From assembly GCA_035471785.1 (NCBI GenBank), contig DATIPQ010000024.1, positions 1 through 64,000 of the forward strand: a stretch of 64,000 nucleotides of DNA, read 5' to 3'. The position numbers and the translations under genes are program-made. This stretch comes from Acidobacteriota bacterium (lineage in GTDB: Bacteria > Acidobacteriota > UBA6911 > RPQK01 > DATIPO01). Each line of letters opens with the position of its first letter. Positions within the stretch are counted from its first letter, which is position 1. Below the pieces are notes generated by a model. It was not told where the DNA came from. It was given only the letters and a program-made list of their open reading frames with translations, and did not search any database. Below are positions 27,450-35,356 of this stretch, piece by piece.

Positions 27450-27508
27450 AGACAGCCCATTCTACACCAAGAGGAGAGAAGCCGTTTCGCCCGGGCCCGG
27501 CGCCGGGC

Positions 27509-27667
27509 CTAAAAGAGGGCGTAGATGAAGGGGGCCACCGCGGACGATTCAGAGAAGACCAAAAGGATTCCGATCAGGACCAGAAAGAGGATGATGGGCG
27601 ACAGCCAGAGCTTCTTGCGCACGCGCAGGAATTCGAACAGCTCGGCCAGGATGCTCAGCTTGCCCAT
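27509..27667 (-). CDS. DUF5989-family small membrane protein
   Basis: A 52-residue protein: MGKLSILAELFEFLRVRKK, a single membrane helix (LSPIILFLVLIGILLVF), and SSAVAPFIYALF at the C-terminus. This layout and the closing SAVAPFIYxLF are the signature of the DUF5989 family, which I recall as commonly sitting beside carbamoyltransferase and SxtJ genes. GAGG precedes the ATG by 2 bases. It is divergent from the methyltransferase-SGNH-carbamoyltransferase-SxtJ operon with 105 bp between, fitting that association. The molecular role is unknown; it may anchor or chaperone a membrane complex. Confidence 0.85.
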   Translation of the reverse strand: MGKLSILAELFEFLRVRKKLWLSPIILFLVLIGILLVFSESSAVAPFIYALF

Positions 27668-27678
27668 AACCTCTTCAA

Positions 27679-27707
27679 TTTAGCAAAAGCGGGCTCGATG
27701 ATACAAT
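27679..27707 (+). promoter_or_regulatory. Candidate promoter for the carbamoyltransferase operon
   Basis: TTTAGC (27679-27684) and TACAAT (27702-27707) are 17 bases apart, upstream of the methyltransferase gene. The predicted leader of about 60 bases ends in a small hairpin GCTAA-TTTT-TTAGC (27755-27768) just 4 bases before the ATG, and there is no Shine-Dalgarno, so initiation may be regulated or inefficient. Confidence 0.4.
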
Positions 27708-27772
27708 AGCGGACGGCTTCGCAGACGCCCTGCAGCCGGGCTCCCAATAGAGAAGCTAATTTTTTAGCACAA

Positions 27773-28831
27773 ATGCCGACCACGCCCCAACTCCCCTACC
27801 TGCACCTGCTCCGCTGTCCCCTCTGCGGCGCCCGCTTGGGGCAGAGCGGCCGGGTGCTGAGGTGCCTCGATTGCGACCGGGAGTTCGCTTTCAGCCAGGG
27901 AATCCCCTGCCTCTATCATCCTCATGAGGGAGCCGGCGATCCATCAGACGTCACCGCCCGCATCCGCGAGTTCTACGAGGAGCACCCTTTTCCCGACTAC
28001 GACGATTTCGACAGCCTGGGCAGTCTTATGGACAAGGCCCGGCGGGGTGTCTTCGCCCGCCTGCTGGACGAGCAAATACCCTTCGGAGCCCGCGTGCTGG
28101 AGGCCGGCTGCGGCACCGGACAGCTCAGTTGCTTTTTAGGGATCGCCCATCGAACGGTGCTGGGCACCGATTTGTCGCTTTCCTCCTTGCGCTTGGCCCA
28201 GGACTTCCGAAACCGCCACGATCTGGAGCGGGTTTTCTTCCTGCAGATGAATCTCTTTCGTCCTGTCTTCGCCGAGCAATCCTTCGACGTGGTCATCTGC
28301 AACGGGGTGCTGCACCACACCTCGCATCCCTATGCCGGATTCCAGCGTCTGGCCCGCCTGGTGCGCCCCGGCGGACACCTCATCGTGGGCCTCTATCATC
28401 GCTGGGGACGCCTGGGCACCGACCTTCGCCGCATGCTTTTCCGTATCACTGGAGAGCGTTGGGCCGGGCTCGATCCCCGTCTGAGGCGCGCCCGCCTGAG
28501 CGCCGCCAAGCGCAAGGCCTGGTTCGAGGACCAGTACCGCAATCCTCACGAGGTCAAATACACCATCGCCAGCACGCTGGACTGGTTCAGGCCCAACGGT
28601 CTGGAGTTGGTCAAGACCATCCCCAAGACCCGCCTGGGATCGACCTTTTCCGCCGACGAACATCTGTTCCGTCCCGAGCCGCCCGGTGGCGGCCTGGCTC
28701 GGGCGGCCAAGGAGTTCTCGCAACTGTGGAGGGGCGCTCAGGAGGGCGGGTTCTTCACGCTCATCGCCCGCAAGCAAGGGGTTGCACTCCCCAATCCGTC
28801 CAGCCGCGCCGGAGAGTCCCATGCCGGATGA
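27773..28831 (+). CDS. Class I methyltransferase with N-terminal zinc-ribbon
   Basis: A 352-residue SAM-dependent methyltransferase. Cys15, Cys18, Cys31 and Cys34 (RCPLCG ... LRCLDC) form a Trm112-like zinc ribbon. A short linker carrying REFYEEHPFPDYDDF, a motif commonly found ahead of this methyltransferase type, precedes motif I RVLEAGCGTGQLS at about 107-119. Motif IV-like DVVICNGVLHHT and PGGHLIVGLYHRWGRLGTD follow; the last is typical of this subgroup. A C-terminal helical extension holds ADEHLFRPEP. It opens the operon with the SGNH hydrolase and carbamoyltransferase, overlapping the next gene by 11 bases. Substrate unknown, presumably the same compound acted on by its neighbours. Confidence 0.85.
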   Translation: MPTTPQLPYLHLLRCPLCGARLGQSGRVLRCLDCDREFAFSQGIPCLYHPHEGAGDPSDVTARIREFYEEHPFPDYDDFDSLGSLMDKARRGVFARLLDEQIPFGARVLEAGCGTGQLSCFLGIAHRTVLGTDLSLSSLRLAQDFRNRHDLERVFFLQMNLFRPVFAEQSFDVVICNGVLHHTSHPYAGFQRLARLVRPGGHLIVGLYHRWGRLGTDLRRMLFRITGERWAGLDPRLRRARLSAAKRKAWFEDQYRNPHEVKYTIASTLDWFRPNGLELVKTIPKTRLGSTFSADEHLFRPEPPGGGLARAAKEFSQLWRGAQEGGFFTLIARKQGVALPNPSSRAGESHAG

Positions 28832-30050
28832 CGCCCGCTCCGCCCCAGACACACGCCAGGAAGCGTCTCCGGCGGCGCCCGAGGCCGCACAGCAAAGACT
28901 GACGCCTGCCCGCAAGTTCAAGCTCTACTTGCTCAGCTTGGCTTTTTTCGCAGTGATTTTCCTGCTGCTGTCCGGTCTGGCTGAATGGGCCCTTCGCTGG
29001 TCGGCTCTGGACGATTCCGAGGAGAGCCGCGACCACGTCATGATGACTGGACGCCTTCCTATCACTTTCAAACCCGACTATCAGGGAGTGATTTGGGATG
29101 AGCCCTTCCGCACCAACCACTTCGGCTTCCGGGGCGAAGAGGACTTCCCGGCCGCCAAGCCTTCCGGCGAAGTGCGGGTGCTCTCGCTGGGCGACTCGAT
29201 CGGATTCGGCCTGGGCATACCCTCGCGCGACCACTACACCAAGGTGGCTCAGCGGGCCCTTCAGCCCACCCTGACCAAACGCCTGCGCGTCATCAACGCC
29301 GGAGGACAGGGATACAGTCCTTCCAGCTACGCCGTTTCGCTGCAGACGCTTGGCCTGAGCCTGCAGCCCGACGCGGTTGTGATCGAGATCGAACTCTGCA
29401 ACGACGTGACCGACGAAGCCCTGCTGCAGCGTGGCTTCCAGGCCTCTTCCCCGCCCCTGCTGCCCTATGCCGTCTACGGCGGCCGCTACCTGGTGGGGTG
29501 GGACGGGAATCTGCTGGCCTCCTACGTGCGGGGACCCTACCCCTGGGAGCGCACCTACGTGTGGACTGAATTGACGCGCCGCTGGCTCAATCTGCGTTTC
29601 CGCCTCGACCCCAACGAACCCTTTGCCTCGCAGCCCGAGCAGACTTATTACACTTTGGGCTTCGACCGCAGCCTGTTGACGCCGCAGCGTTTGGAAAGCG
29701 GCTGGCAGGGCCTTTTCGACACCCTGCAGGGAACCCATCAATGGCTGCACAGCCGGGGAGTGCCCTTTCTGCTCATGATCATGCCTTCCCGCTACCTCTA
29801 CCGGGAGGGAGCGCCCGCCCGCCGCTCATTCGCCCTGGGACTCAAGGAACGCGCCCTGGAAATGGCCCAGGAGCGCTCCATTCCCTACCTGGACATGACG
29901 GAAACCGTAGGACAGGCGGGAGGCGCCGAGCTCTTCTTCGACTTCGCCCATCTGACGGCGCCGGGAAACCAGGCCGTTGGAATGCGTCTGGCCCAGGAAC
30001 TGGCGCCCATGCTCGAGTCCATCACCCGGGAGAACACCCAGCGCCCATGA
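28821..30050 (+). CDS. Membrane-anchored SGNH/GDSL hydrolase
   Basis: A 409-residue protein with an N-terminal Pro/Ala-rich cytoplasmic segment, one membrane helix at about residues 33-56 (KLYLLSLAFFAVIFLLLSG) and a periplasmic SGNH hydrolase domain. Block I is SLGDSIGFGLG with catalytic Ser126; INAGGQGYSPSSYA supplies the block II Gly; block III appears as IEIELCNDVTDEA (Asn); Asp374 and His377 (DFAHLTAPGN) complete the triad. The ATG at 28821 is preferred because GGAGAG is 7 bases upstream and it gives the normal anchor. It overlaps the genes on both sides. In such clusters it may deacylate or deacetylate a glycan; inference only. Confidence 0.88.
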   Translation: MPDDARSAPDTRQEASPAAPEAAQQRLTPARKFKLYLLSLAFFAVIFLLLSGLAEWALRWSALDDSEESRDHVMMTGRLPITFKPDYQGVIWDEPFRTNHFGFRGEEDFPAAKPSGEVRVLSLGDSIGFGLGIPSRDHYTKVAQRALQPTLTKRLRVINAGGQGYSPSSYAVSLQTLGLSLQPDAVVIEIELCNDVTDEALLQRGFQASSPPLLPYAVYGGRYLVGWDGNLLASYVRGPYPWERTYVWTELTRRWLNLRFRLDPNEPFASQPEQTYYTLGFDRSLLTPQRLESGWQGLFDTLQGTHQWLHSRGVPFLLMIMPSRYLYREGAPARRSFALGLKERALEMAQERSIPYLDMTETVGQAGGAELFFDFAHLTAPGNQAVGMRLAQELAPMLESITRENTQRP

Positions 30051-31789
30051 GCAAGAACGGCATCCGCATCTTGGGCATCTCGGCCTTCTACCACGACTCG
30101 GCGGCCTGCCTGCTGCATGACGGCAAGGTGGTGGCGGCCGTCCAGGAAGAGCGGTACACACGCGTCAAGCATGACAGCTCCTATCCATCCAACGCCATCG
30201 CCGCCTGTTTGCAGATGGGCGGAATCGAGTCCTCCGACCTCGACTATGTCGTCTTCTACGAGAAGCCCTTCTCCAAGTTTGAGCGCCTGCTGGAAACCTA
30301 CGGCCAACACGTTCCCCGCGGCATCCGCTCCTGGCTCAAGTCGATCCCTGTTTGGATCAAGGAAAAACTGTGGATCAAGCAGACCCTGCAGGAGAAGCTG
30401 GACTTCGAGGGGCCGGTGCTGTTCGCCGAACATCACGAATCGCACGCCGCTTCGGCCTTTTATCCCTCGCCTTTCGAGAGCGCCGCCATCCTCACCGTCG
30501 ACGGCGTGGGCGAGTGGGCCACTACAACGCTCGGACGCGGCCAAGGCAGCCAGTTGGTTCTGGAGCAGGAGATCCGCTTCCCCCATTCGGTGGGACTTCT
30601 CTACACGGCTTTCACCTACCACCTCGGCTTCAAGGTCAATTCGGGCGAATACAAAGTGATGGGACTGGCGCCCTACGGCCAGCCCCGCTATCTTGACCTG
30701 ATCTTCAACGACTTGGTGGAGTTGGGCGACGACGGCTCCTTTCGACTCGATGGCCGCTACTTTGACTACGAAGCCGGACTGCACATGACCTCGTCCAAGA
30801 TGAACCGGCTGCTGGGCCACCCTCCACGTGAACCAGAAAGCGAATTAACGCAATTTCATAAAGATTTAGCTGCATCGGCTCAGAAAGCGGTTGAGGAAAT
30901 CCTGGTGCGTACGGCGCGCCACCTGCGCGGTCTCAGCGGAGAGCGCCGGCTGGTCATGGCGGGGGGCGTGGCACTCAACTGCGTGGCCAACGGACGCATC
31001 CTGCGCGAGGCTGGATTCGACGACATCTGGGTGCAGCCCGCCGCCGGAGACGCGGGAGGCGCCATGGGAGCCGCCCTGGCCGTGTGGCATCGCTACCTGG
31101 AGCGGCCCCGCCAGGTCCATTCAGCCGACAGCCAAAACGGCTCTCTGTTGGGACGCGCTTACAGCGACTCCGAGATCGAAGTCACCCTGAGAGGATACGG
31201 CGCCGTCTACCACCGGCTCGAGGAAGACGAGATGGACCGGCGGGCGGCCCGATGCCTGGCGGGGGGCGACGTGTTGGGATGGTTTCAGGGACGCATGGAG
31301 TATGGTCCGCGGGCGCTGGGCTCGCGCAGCATCCTGGCCGACCCGCGGGGCTCGGACAAGCAGGAGCAGGTCAACTTGTGCATCAAGTTCCGCGAGTCCT
31401 TCCGGCCCTTCGCTCCGGCTGTGCTGGAAGAACGGGCCGCCGACTACTTCGAACTCGACCGTCCCAGTCCTTATATGCTGCTGGTTGCACCCGTCCGCCC
31501 CGAGAAACGCCGGCAGTTGCCGTCCATCACCCACGTGGACGGCTCGGCCCGCGTGCAGACGGTGGACTCCGCACGCTTTCCCCGCTTCCACTCCCTGCTG
31601 CACAGCTTTCATGCCCAAAGCGGATGCCCGGTCGTGCTCAACACCAGCTTCAACGTCCGCGGCGAACCCATCGTCGAATCTCCCGACGACGCCTATCAGT
31701 GCTTCATGCGTACCGGCATGGATGCCCTGGCTATGGGGTCCTTCCTGCTGCTCAAAAGCGAGCAGCCCACAGGGCTGGAGGAACGATGA
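30047..31789 (+). CDS. NodU/CmcH-family carbamoyltransferase
   Basis: A 580-residue O-carbamoyltransferase of the NodU/CmcH/TobZ type, which moves a carbamoyl group from carbamoyl phosphate through carbamoyl-AMP to a hydroxyl on a sugar or metabolite. Visible: GISAFYHDSAACLL at the start, the metal-binding AEHHESHAASAFYPSP near residues 127-142, VNSGEYKVMGLAPYG, MAGGVALNCVANGRI, VQPAAGDAGGAMGAAL, GRMEYGPRALGSRSIL and PVVLNTSFNVRGEPIV in the C-terminal YrdC-like half. Start 30047 overlaps the SGNH stop (ATGA). A roughly 60 bp AT-rich patch near 30831-30890 is unlike the rest of the gene. Substrate unknown. Confidence 0.93.
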   Translation: MSKNGIRILGISAFYHDSAACLLHDGKVVAAVQEERYTRVKHDSSYPSNAIAACLQMGGIESSDLDYVVFYEKPFSKFERLLETYGQHVPRGIRSWLKSIPVWIKEKLWIKQTLQEKLDFEGPVLFAEHHESHAASAFYPSPFESAAILTVDGVGEWATTTLGRGQGSQLVLEQEIRFPHSVGLLYTAFTYHLGFKVNSGEYKVMGLAPYGQPRYLDLIFNDLVELGDDGSFRLDGRYFDYEAGLHMTSSKMNRLLGHPPREPESELTQFHKDLAASAQKAVEEILVRTARHLRGLSGERRLVMAGGVALNCVANGRILREAGFDDIWVQPAAGDAGGAMGAALAVWHRYLERPRQVHSADSQNGSLLGRAYSDSEIEVTLRGYGAVYHRLEEDEMDRRAARCLAGGDVLGWFQGRMEYGPRALGSRSILADPRGSDKQEQVNLCIKFRESFRPFAPAVLEERAADYFELDRPSPYMLLVAPVRPEKRRQLPSITHVDGSARVQTVDSARFPRFHSLLHSFHAQSGCPVVLNTSFNVRGEPIVESPDDAYQCFMRTGMDALAMGSFLLLKSEQPTGLEER

Positions 31790-32007
31790 ACGCCCTGCGC
31801 CGAATCTGGAAAGGCATGCGCGCCGTGCTCATGGCCATTGGAGGCGTGCTGGGCCGTGTTAACAATTTTCTCTTGCTGTCTATCGCTTTTTATGCTTTGC
31901 TTTTTCCGGTGGCCTGGGTTCGCAGGACCTTTTCCCGTAGGGAAGATCCGCCGGGATGGCTGCCGCGCAGGCCTTTGAAGCGCGAACACTTTGAGAAACA
32001 GTACTAG
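31786..32007 (+). CDS. SxtJ-like small membrane protein
   Basis: A 73-residue protein: an amphipathic start (NALRRIWKGMRAVLMAIGG), one hydrophobic helix (NNFLLLSIAFYALLFPVAW), then a basic linker and the C-terminal REHFEKQY. The order helix, RRxF-type linker and terminal EKQY-like residues resembles the SxtJ family, which accompanies carbamoyltransferases (first named in saxitoxin clusters). Its start overlaps the carbamoyltransferase stop by 4 bases (ATGA), showing translational coupling. Function in the family is unproven; a partner or membrane tether of the carbamoyltransferase is a reasonable inference. Confidence 0.75.
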   Translation: MNALRRIWKGMRAVLMAIGGVLGRVNNFLLLSIAFYALLFPVAWVRRTFSRREDPPGWLPRRPLKREHFEKQY

Positions 32008-32022
32008 GGCCACACGGTGGCC
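32008..32022 (+). terminator. Short hairpin after the carbamoyltransferase operon
   Basis: GGCCAC-ACG-GTGGCC, a perfect 6 bp stem with a 3 base loop, starts right after the TAG of the SxtJ-like gene. No U tract follows, so it may only stabilise the 3' end or assist factor-dependent termination. Confidence 0.35.
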
Positions 32023-32119
32023 AACAAGCACACACACGGGTCAAGTTTCAGCGACCGCGGTGAAGGCTCAATTGCCCTCGGCGGTTTGAGGCGGCTCGCT
32101 AGGATGTTAGGATTTGATT

Positions 32120-33904
32120 GTGAGAAAATTCACATTGATTCTTGCGTTTGGTTCCCTTTTTTTCGTCTGCTCCTTGTCGGCGCAGTCGGTGGTCAGCTTT
32201 GAGACGGTGGCGGAGGGCCTTCAACGTCCGGTCGGCATCACCCACGCCGGTGACGGCTCGCGACGGCTTTTTGTGACCGAGCTGGGTGGCCGCATCCGGG
32301 TGATCGCCAGCCGCCAATTGCTGGCGGAGCCCTTCCTCGACATCACCAACCGAGTCACCGAAGAGGGCGAGGGCGGCCTTTGGGACGTGGAGTTTCATCC
32401 CCGTTTCAGGGACAACGGACGCTTCTTCGTGGCTTACGCCACCGGACAAGGGGGACAGAGACGTCTTCGCATTGGCGAGTATTCGGTCGATCCCGACAAT
32501 CCCAACCGGGCTCTGCCGACGGAAAAAATCGTGCTCAATATTCCCCATCCTGAGCAAATCCACTTCGGGGGCGATCTGGAGTTCGGGCCCGACGGCATGC
32601 TCTACATTTCCTCGGGCGACGGGTCAAGCGATCCCGAGGAGGACCGCAACGCCCAAAACCTGCAGATTCTCTTGGGCAAGATCCTGCGCATCAACGTCGA
32701 GACCGATCTTCCCTTCATCATCCCTTCCGACAATCCGCTGACGGGACGGTTCGGCGCCCGCGGCGAAATCTGGGCCTGGGGATTCAGGAACCCCTACCGC
32801 ATGGCCTTCAGTCCCGACGGACGTCTTTTCGTCGGCGACGTGGGGGCGCAGCGCATTGAAGAAATCGACATCGTGGTCAGGGGGGGCAATTACGGGTGGA
32901 GCCACATGGAAGGCCCCGACTGCTTTCCGGTAACCCGCCAGGACTGCGAAGATCCCGAGTTCATCCTGCCTATCCACAGCTACGGGCGCAGCGACGGAGC
33001 CGCGGTGCTGGGCGGAATGTTCTACCGCGGGCCGCAGACCAGCCGCGTCTGGGGCGATTACATATTCGCCGACTTCATTAGCCGGCGATTCTGGTCGCTG
33101 CGCGAGGAGGGGCCGGGCCAGTGGTCCCGCCGCTACCTGGGGCGGACTCCTTCCTTCCTTCCCGCCGCCATCGGCCAAGGGGAGGACGGAGAATTTTATG
33201 TCAGCGATCTCGTGGGAGGACGAATCCACCGCGTGCTCTTCCGCGATTTTTCGCTGCTGGCCCAAGTGGCGGTGGGAGATAGCTCGGCCGGCCCGTTTTC
33301 CACCAATATCCACTTGCTCAACGACACCACGCGCGAAATCAGGGGCGATCTGTTCTTCTTTGATTCTGACGGAGAGCCGCTGAGCTTCACGATCGGCGAG
33401 GAAACTGAATCCGAGTTCCACTTCACTCTCCCGCCTGAGAGTTCGCGGGTTGTCGTACCCCGCGACGAGTCCGGGGAACTGCGTGTCGGTTGGGCGGCCT
33501 TCGTGGGTGACGGACCGATACGGGCCAGCGCTTTGTTTCAGCAGTTCGGGCCTGATTCCCGCCTGCTGGCCCAGGCGGGGGTGGACAACTCGCGTCTGGG
33601 ACGCCGACTTGTAGCCCCGGCCCAACGCGACCTCGAAGCCTCTCTCGACACCGGGATCGCCGTCGTCAATCCCTGGCCCGCGGACACGGTCGAAATCACC
33701 CTGCGGGTCGTCGATGCCCAAGAGCAGGAATTGGCCTCCATGCAGTTCACCCTTGAGGCCCAGCAACACCGTGCGCTCTTCCTTTCCGAGATCGGAGTCC
33801 TCCCCCAGTCGCTGCAGGCCAAGCTGGTGGTGGACGCCGACCGCGAGATTGCTGCCACCGTCCTCCTCACCGCCAACGGCGTGGTCTCCGCCAGCCTTCC
33901 TTGA
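32120..33904 (+). CDS. Secreted PQQ-dependent sugar (glucose/sorbosone) dehydrogenase-like protein
   Basis: About 594 residues. The GTG at 32120 is preferred because AGGA lies 7 bases ahead; a TTG at 32114 is in frame but has no site. A signal peptide (FTLILAFGSLFFVCSLSAQ) leads into a GSDH/sorbosone dehydrogenase beta-propeller of about 370 residues: LQRPVGITHAGDGSRRLFVTE, GLWDVEFHPRF, GGDLEFGPDGMLYISSGDG, IWAWGFRNPYRMAFSPDG, GDVGAQRIEEIDIV, GGNYGWSHMEG. The last 220 residues are a beta-rich domain that I have seen as a C-terminal module in acidobacterial secreted proteins (NPWPADTVEITLRVVDAQ, LFLSEIG). Periplasmic or secreted sugar oxidation is possible; cofactor residues not checked. Confidence 0.85.
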   Translation: MRKFTLILAFGSLFFVCSLSAQSVVSFETVAEGLQRPVGITHAGDGSRRLFVTELGGRIRVIASRQLLAEPFLDITNRVTEEGEGGLWDVEFHPRFRDNGRFFVAYATGQGGQRRLRIGEYSVDPDNPNRALPTEKIVLNIPHPEQIHFGGDLEFGPDGMLYISSGDGSSDPEEDRNAQNLQILLGKILRINVETDLPFIIPSDNPLTGRFGARGEIWAWGFRNPYRMAFSPDGRLFVGDVGAQRIEEIDIVVRGGNYGWSHMEGPDCFPVTRQDCEDPEFILPIHSYGRSDGAAVLGGMFYRGPQTSRVWGDYIFADFISRRFWSLREEGPGQWSRRYLGRTPSFLPAAIGQGEDGEFYVSDLVGGRIHRVLFRDFSLLAQVAVGDSSAGPFSTNIHLLNDTTREIRGDLFFFDSDGEPLSFTIGEETESEFHFTLPPESSRVVVPRDESGELRVGWAAFVGDGPIRASALFQQFGPDSRLLAQAGVDNSRLGRRLVAPAQRDLEASLDTGIAVVNPWPADTVEITLRVVDAQEQELASMQFTLEAQQHRALFLSEIGVLPQSLQAKLVVDADREIAATVLLTANGVVSASLP

Positions 33905-33913
33905 AGAGGGCGG

Positions 33914-34468
33914 TTACTGGACCCGTTTGATGATGTGGTATCCGTAGGGAGACTTGACCACGCCGATCTCGCCCAGGTAGAGGCGCATGCCCATCTTAGT
34001 GAACTCCGGGCCCAGAGGAGCGGTCAGGCTGACCACATAGGTGCCCGAGTTGGCGGCCGTGGTGGAATCTTCGCTGTATTCCTCCATCAGAGCCTGGAAG
34101 TCCTCCCCCTCCCGGGCTCTGCGCAACAGCTTCAGCACCAGGTCCCGGGCCTCCTCCAGGTCACGCTGGGCGGCCCGCCGGTCGAATCCGCTGCCGTAGA
34201 TGCCGGCCAGATCCTTCCAGCCGATGAGGATGTGGCGCACCTCCGCCCTGCTGGTCACCAAGTCTCTCTCCAGAACGTGATGGGATTGAATGCTCTCCCC
34301 CTGCTGGGCCTCAGGAAGAGGCTTGCCGCCGCAGCCAACCGGGGCCATGAGAGCAGCCAGCATGGCCGCCGGCCCAATGACGCACTTCAACATCCAGTGC
34401 CGATCTGATCCAATGCACATCCTGCTTTGCCCGGATGCCTCCTGCATGCCCTGCCGCAGCCCCGTCAC
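33914..34468 (-). CDS. PpiC/parvulin-type peptidyl-prolyl isomerase, probably exported
   Basis: A 184-residue protein whose C-terminal half is a rotamase domain: [42 protein letters not shown], then [17 protein letters not shown]. Compared with SurA/PpiC, the NSGTY segment replaces the more usual GGDLG. A hydrophobic region ([20 protein letters not shown]) with a cysteine suggests a lipoprotein, although the -3 residue is Pro rather than Leu. The GTG start at 34468 overlaps the csrA stop (GTGA), but ATG codons at 34420 or 34393 would give a shorter signal region. Its place at the end of the flagellar operon hints at folding of exported flagellar proteins; inference. Confidence 0.75.
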   Translation of the reverse strand: MTGLRQGMQEASGQSRMCIGSDRHWMLKCVIGPAAMLAALMAPVGCGGKPLPEAQQGESIQSHHVLERDLVTSRAEVRHILIGWKDLAGIYGSGFDRRAAQRDLEEARDLVLKLLRRAREGEDFQALMEEYSEDSTTAANSGTYVVSLTAPLGPEFTKMGMRLYLGEIGVVKSPYGYHIIKRVQ

Positions 34469-34686
34469 TTGAGGCGCGAAAGCAGTTCGGGAGAGAGGGC
34501 CACGGGCCGGCTGGCCCGCTTGTTTTGCTCCACGATGCTCCTGTAGACTTCTTCGCGGTGTACGGGAATTTCCCGCGGGGCCGCGATTCCGACCCGCACC
34601 TGGTCGCGGTCGACGGAGAGGATCTTGATCGTCACCTCATCTCCGATCATCAAGCTCTCTCCCGCCTTGCGCGTAAAAACCAGCAT
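34465..34686 (-). CDS. csrA: Carbon storage / translational regulator CsrA
   Basis: A 73-residue RNA-binding dimer. [23 protein letters not shown] at the N-terminus (strands 1-2), [19 protein letters not shown] for the RNA-binding strand 5 and helix, matching CsrA throughout, including Arg44-type and Leu4 positions. CsrA blocks translation of mRNAs with GGA loops; where fliW is adjacent, FliW sequesters CsrA to couple flagellin synthesis to secretion. Here fliW lies 204 bases upstream on the same strand, supporting the CsrA-FliW-flagellin partner switch. The gene's stop overlaps the start of the isomerase gene. The C-terminal tail (SPELLSRLK) is slightly extended. Confidence 0.96.
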   Translation of the reverse strand: MLVFTRKAGESLMIGDEVTIKILSVDRDQVRVGIAAPREIPVHREEVYRSIVEQNKRASRPVALSPELLSRLK

Positions 34687-34890
34687 CGTTGCTCAAGAGT
34701 ATGCCCCCCAGCCGGGCAACTGACAAGTTCCCAGATTGATCGCCAAGTCCGCAGCCGTGGCACCTGCAGGCATACCCGCCTCCATCCTCCTCGAACGCCA
34801 GGCCGACATCCGCGCCCTGAACCTGCGCGGCCGGCCGCTCAAAGAAAAAGTCAAGACTCTTCTCAAGCAGTGACGGCTCAGCCGTAACAC

Positions 34891-35346
34891 CTAGGCGGAT
34901 TCGGGGAGCAGGGGGGTGGCGGTGGAATAGGATGAGTTGAAGAGGATAACTTGGGCGGCTTTGCGGGTGGGGAGGTTGAGGACCACCGGGGCGAAGAGGT
35001 TGACGGTGGCTTTGGAGGGGTCTTCGTCGATGGTCACGATGCAAAAGACAGCCGCCTCTTCGGGACGTTCCAGGTCGAGCGACCGGCGGTCCTTCTTGGG
35101 CAGCTCGAAGTGGTAGTCGGAGTCTACCGCCTGGGGTGGCAGCAGCGGGAAAGAAATGGAGGGCTCCTCCACCGATTGCAGGAAACTGAAGGGCTGGAAG
35201 TCGGGGCTTTCGATGAGCAGGAAGCGCCTGAGCTTGGCGAATCCCGGCATGCCGTCGGGAAACTCGACGATGTCTTCCTCTTTGAAGGAAACCGGTCCGA
35301 AGCGGATGGTCTGCAGTTCTTGCGCTTGAGTCATCGCCAGTTTCAT
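34891..35346 (-). CDS. fliW: Flagellar assembly factor FliW
   Basis: About 151 residues. The protein has the family landmarks TIRFGPVSFKEEDIVEFPDGMPGF at the start, FLLIESPDFQPFSFLQSVEEP in the middle, and DPSKATVNLFAPVVLNLPTRKAAQVIL near the end. FliW binds flagellin and also inhibits CsrA allosterically. The ATG at 35346 is preferred; a TTG at 35364 is in frame and overlaps flgL, but lacks a clear ribosome site. The gene sits between flgL and csrA, the classic order. Cytoplasmic. Confidence 0.93.
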   Translation of the reverse strand: MKLAMTQAQELQTIRFGPVSFKEEDIVEFPDGMPGFAKLRRFLLIESPDFQPFSFLQSVEEPSISFPLLPPQAVDSDYHFELPKKDRRSLDLERPEEAAVFCIVTIDEDPSKATVNLFAPVVLNLPTRKAAQVILFNSSYSTATPLLPESA

Positions 35347-35356
35347 CTTGCCGCGA

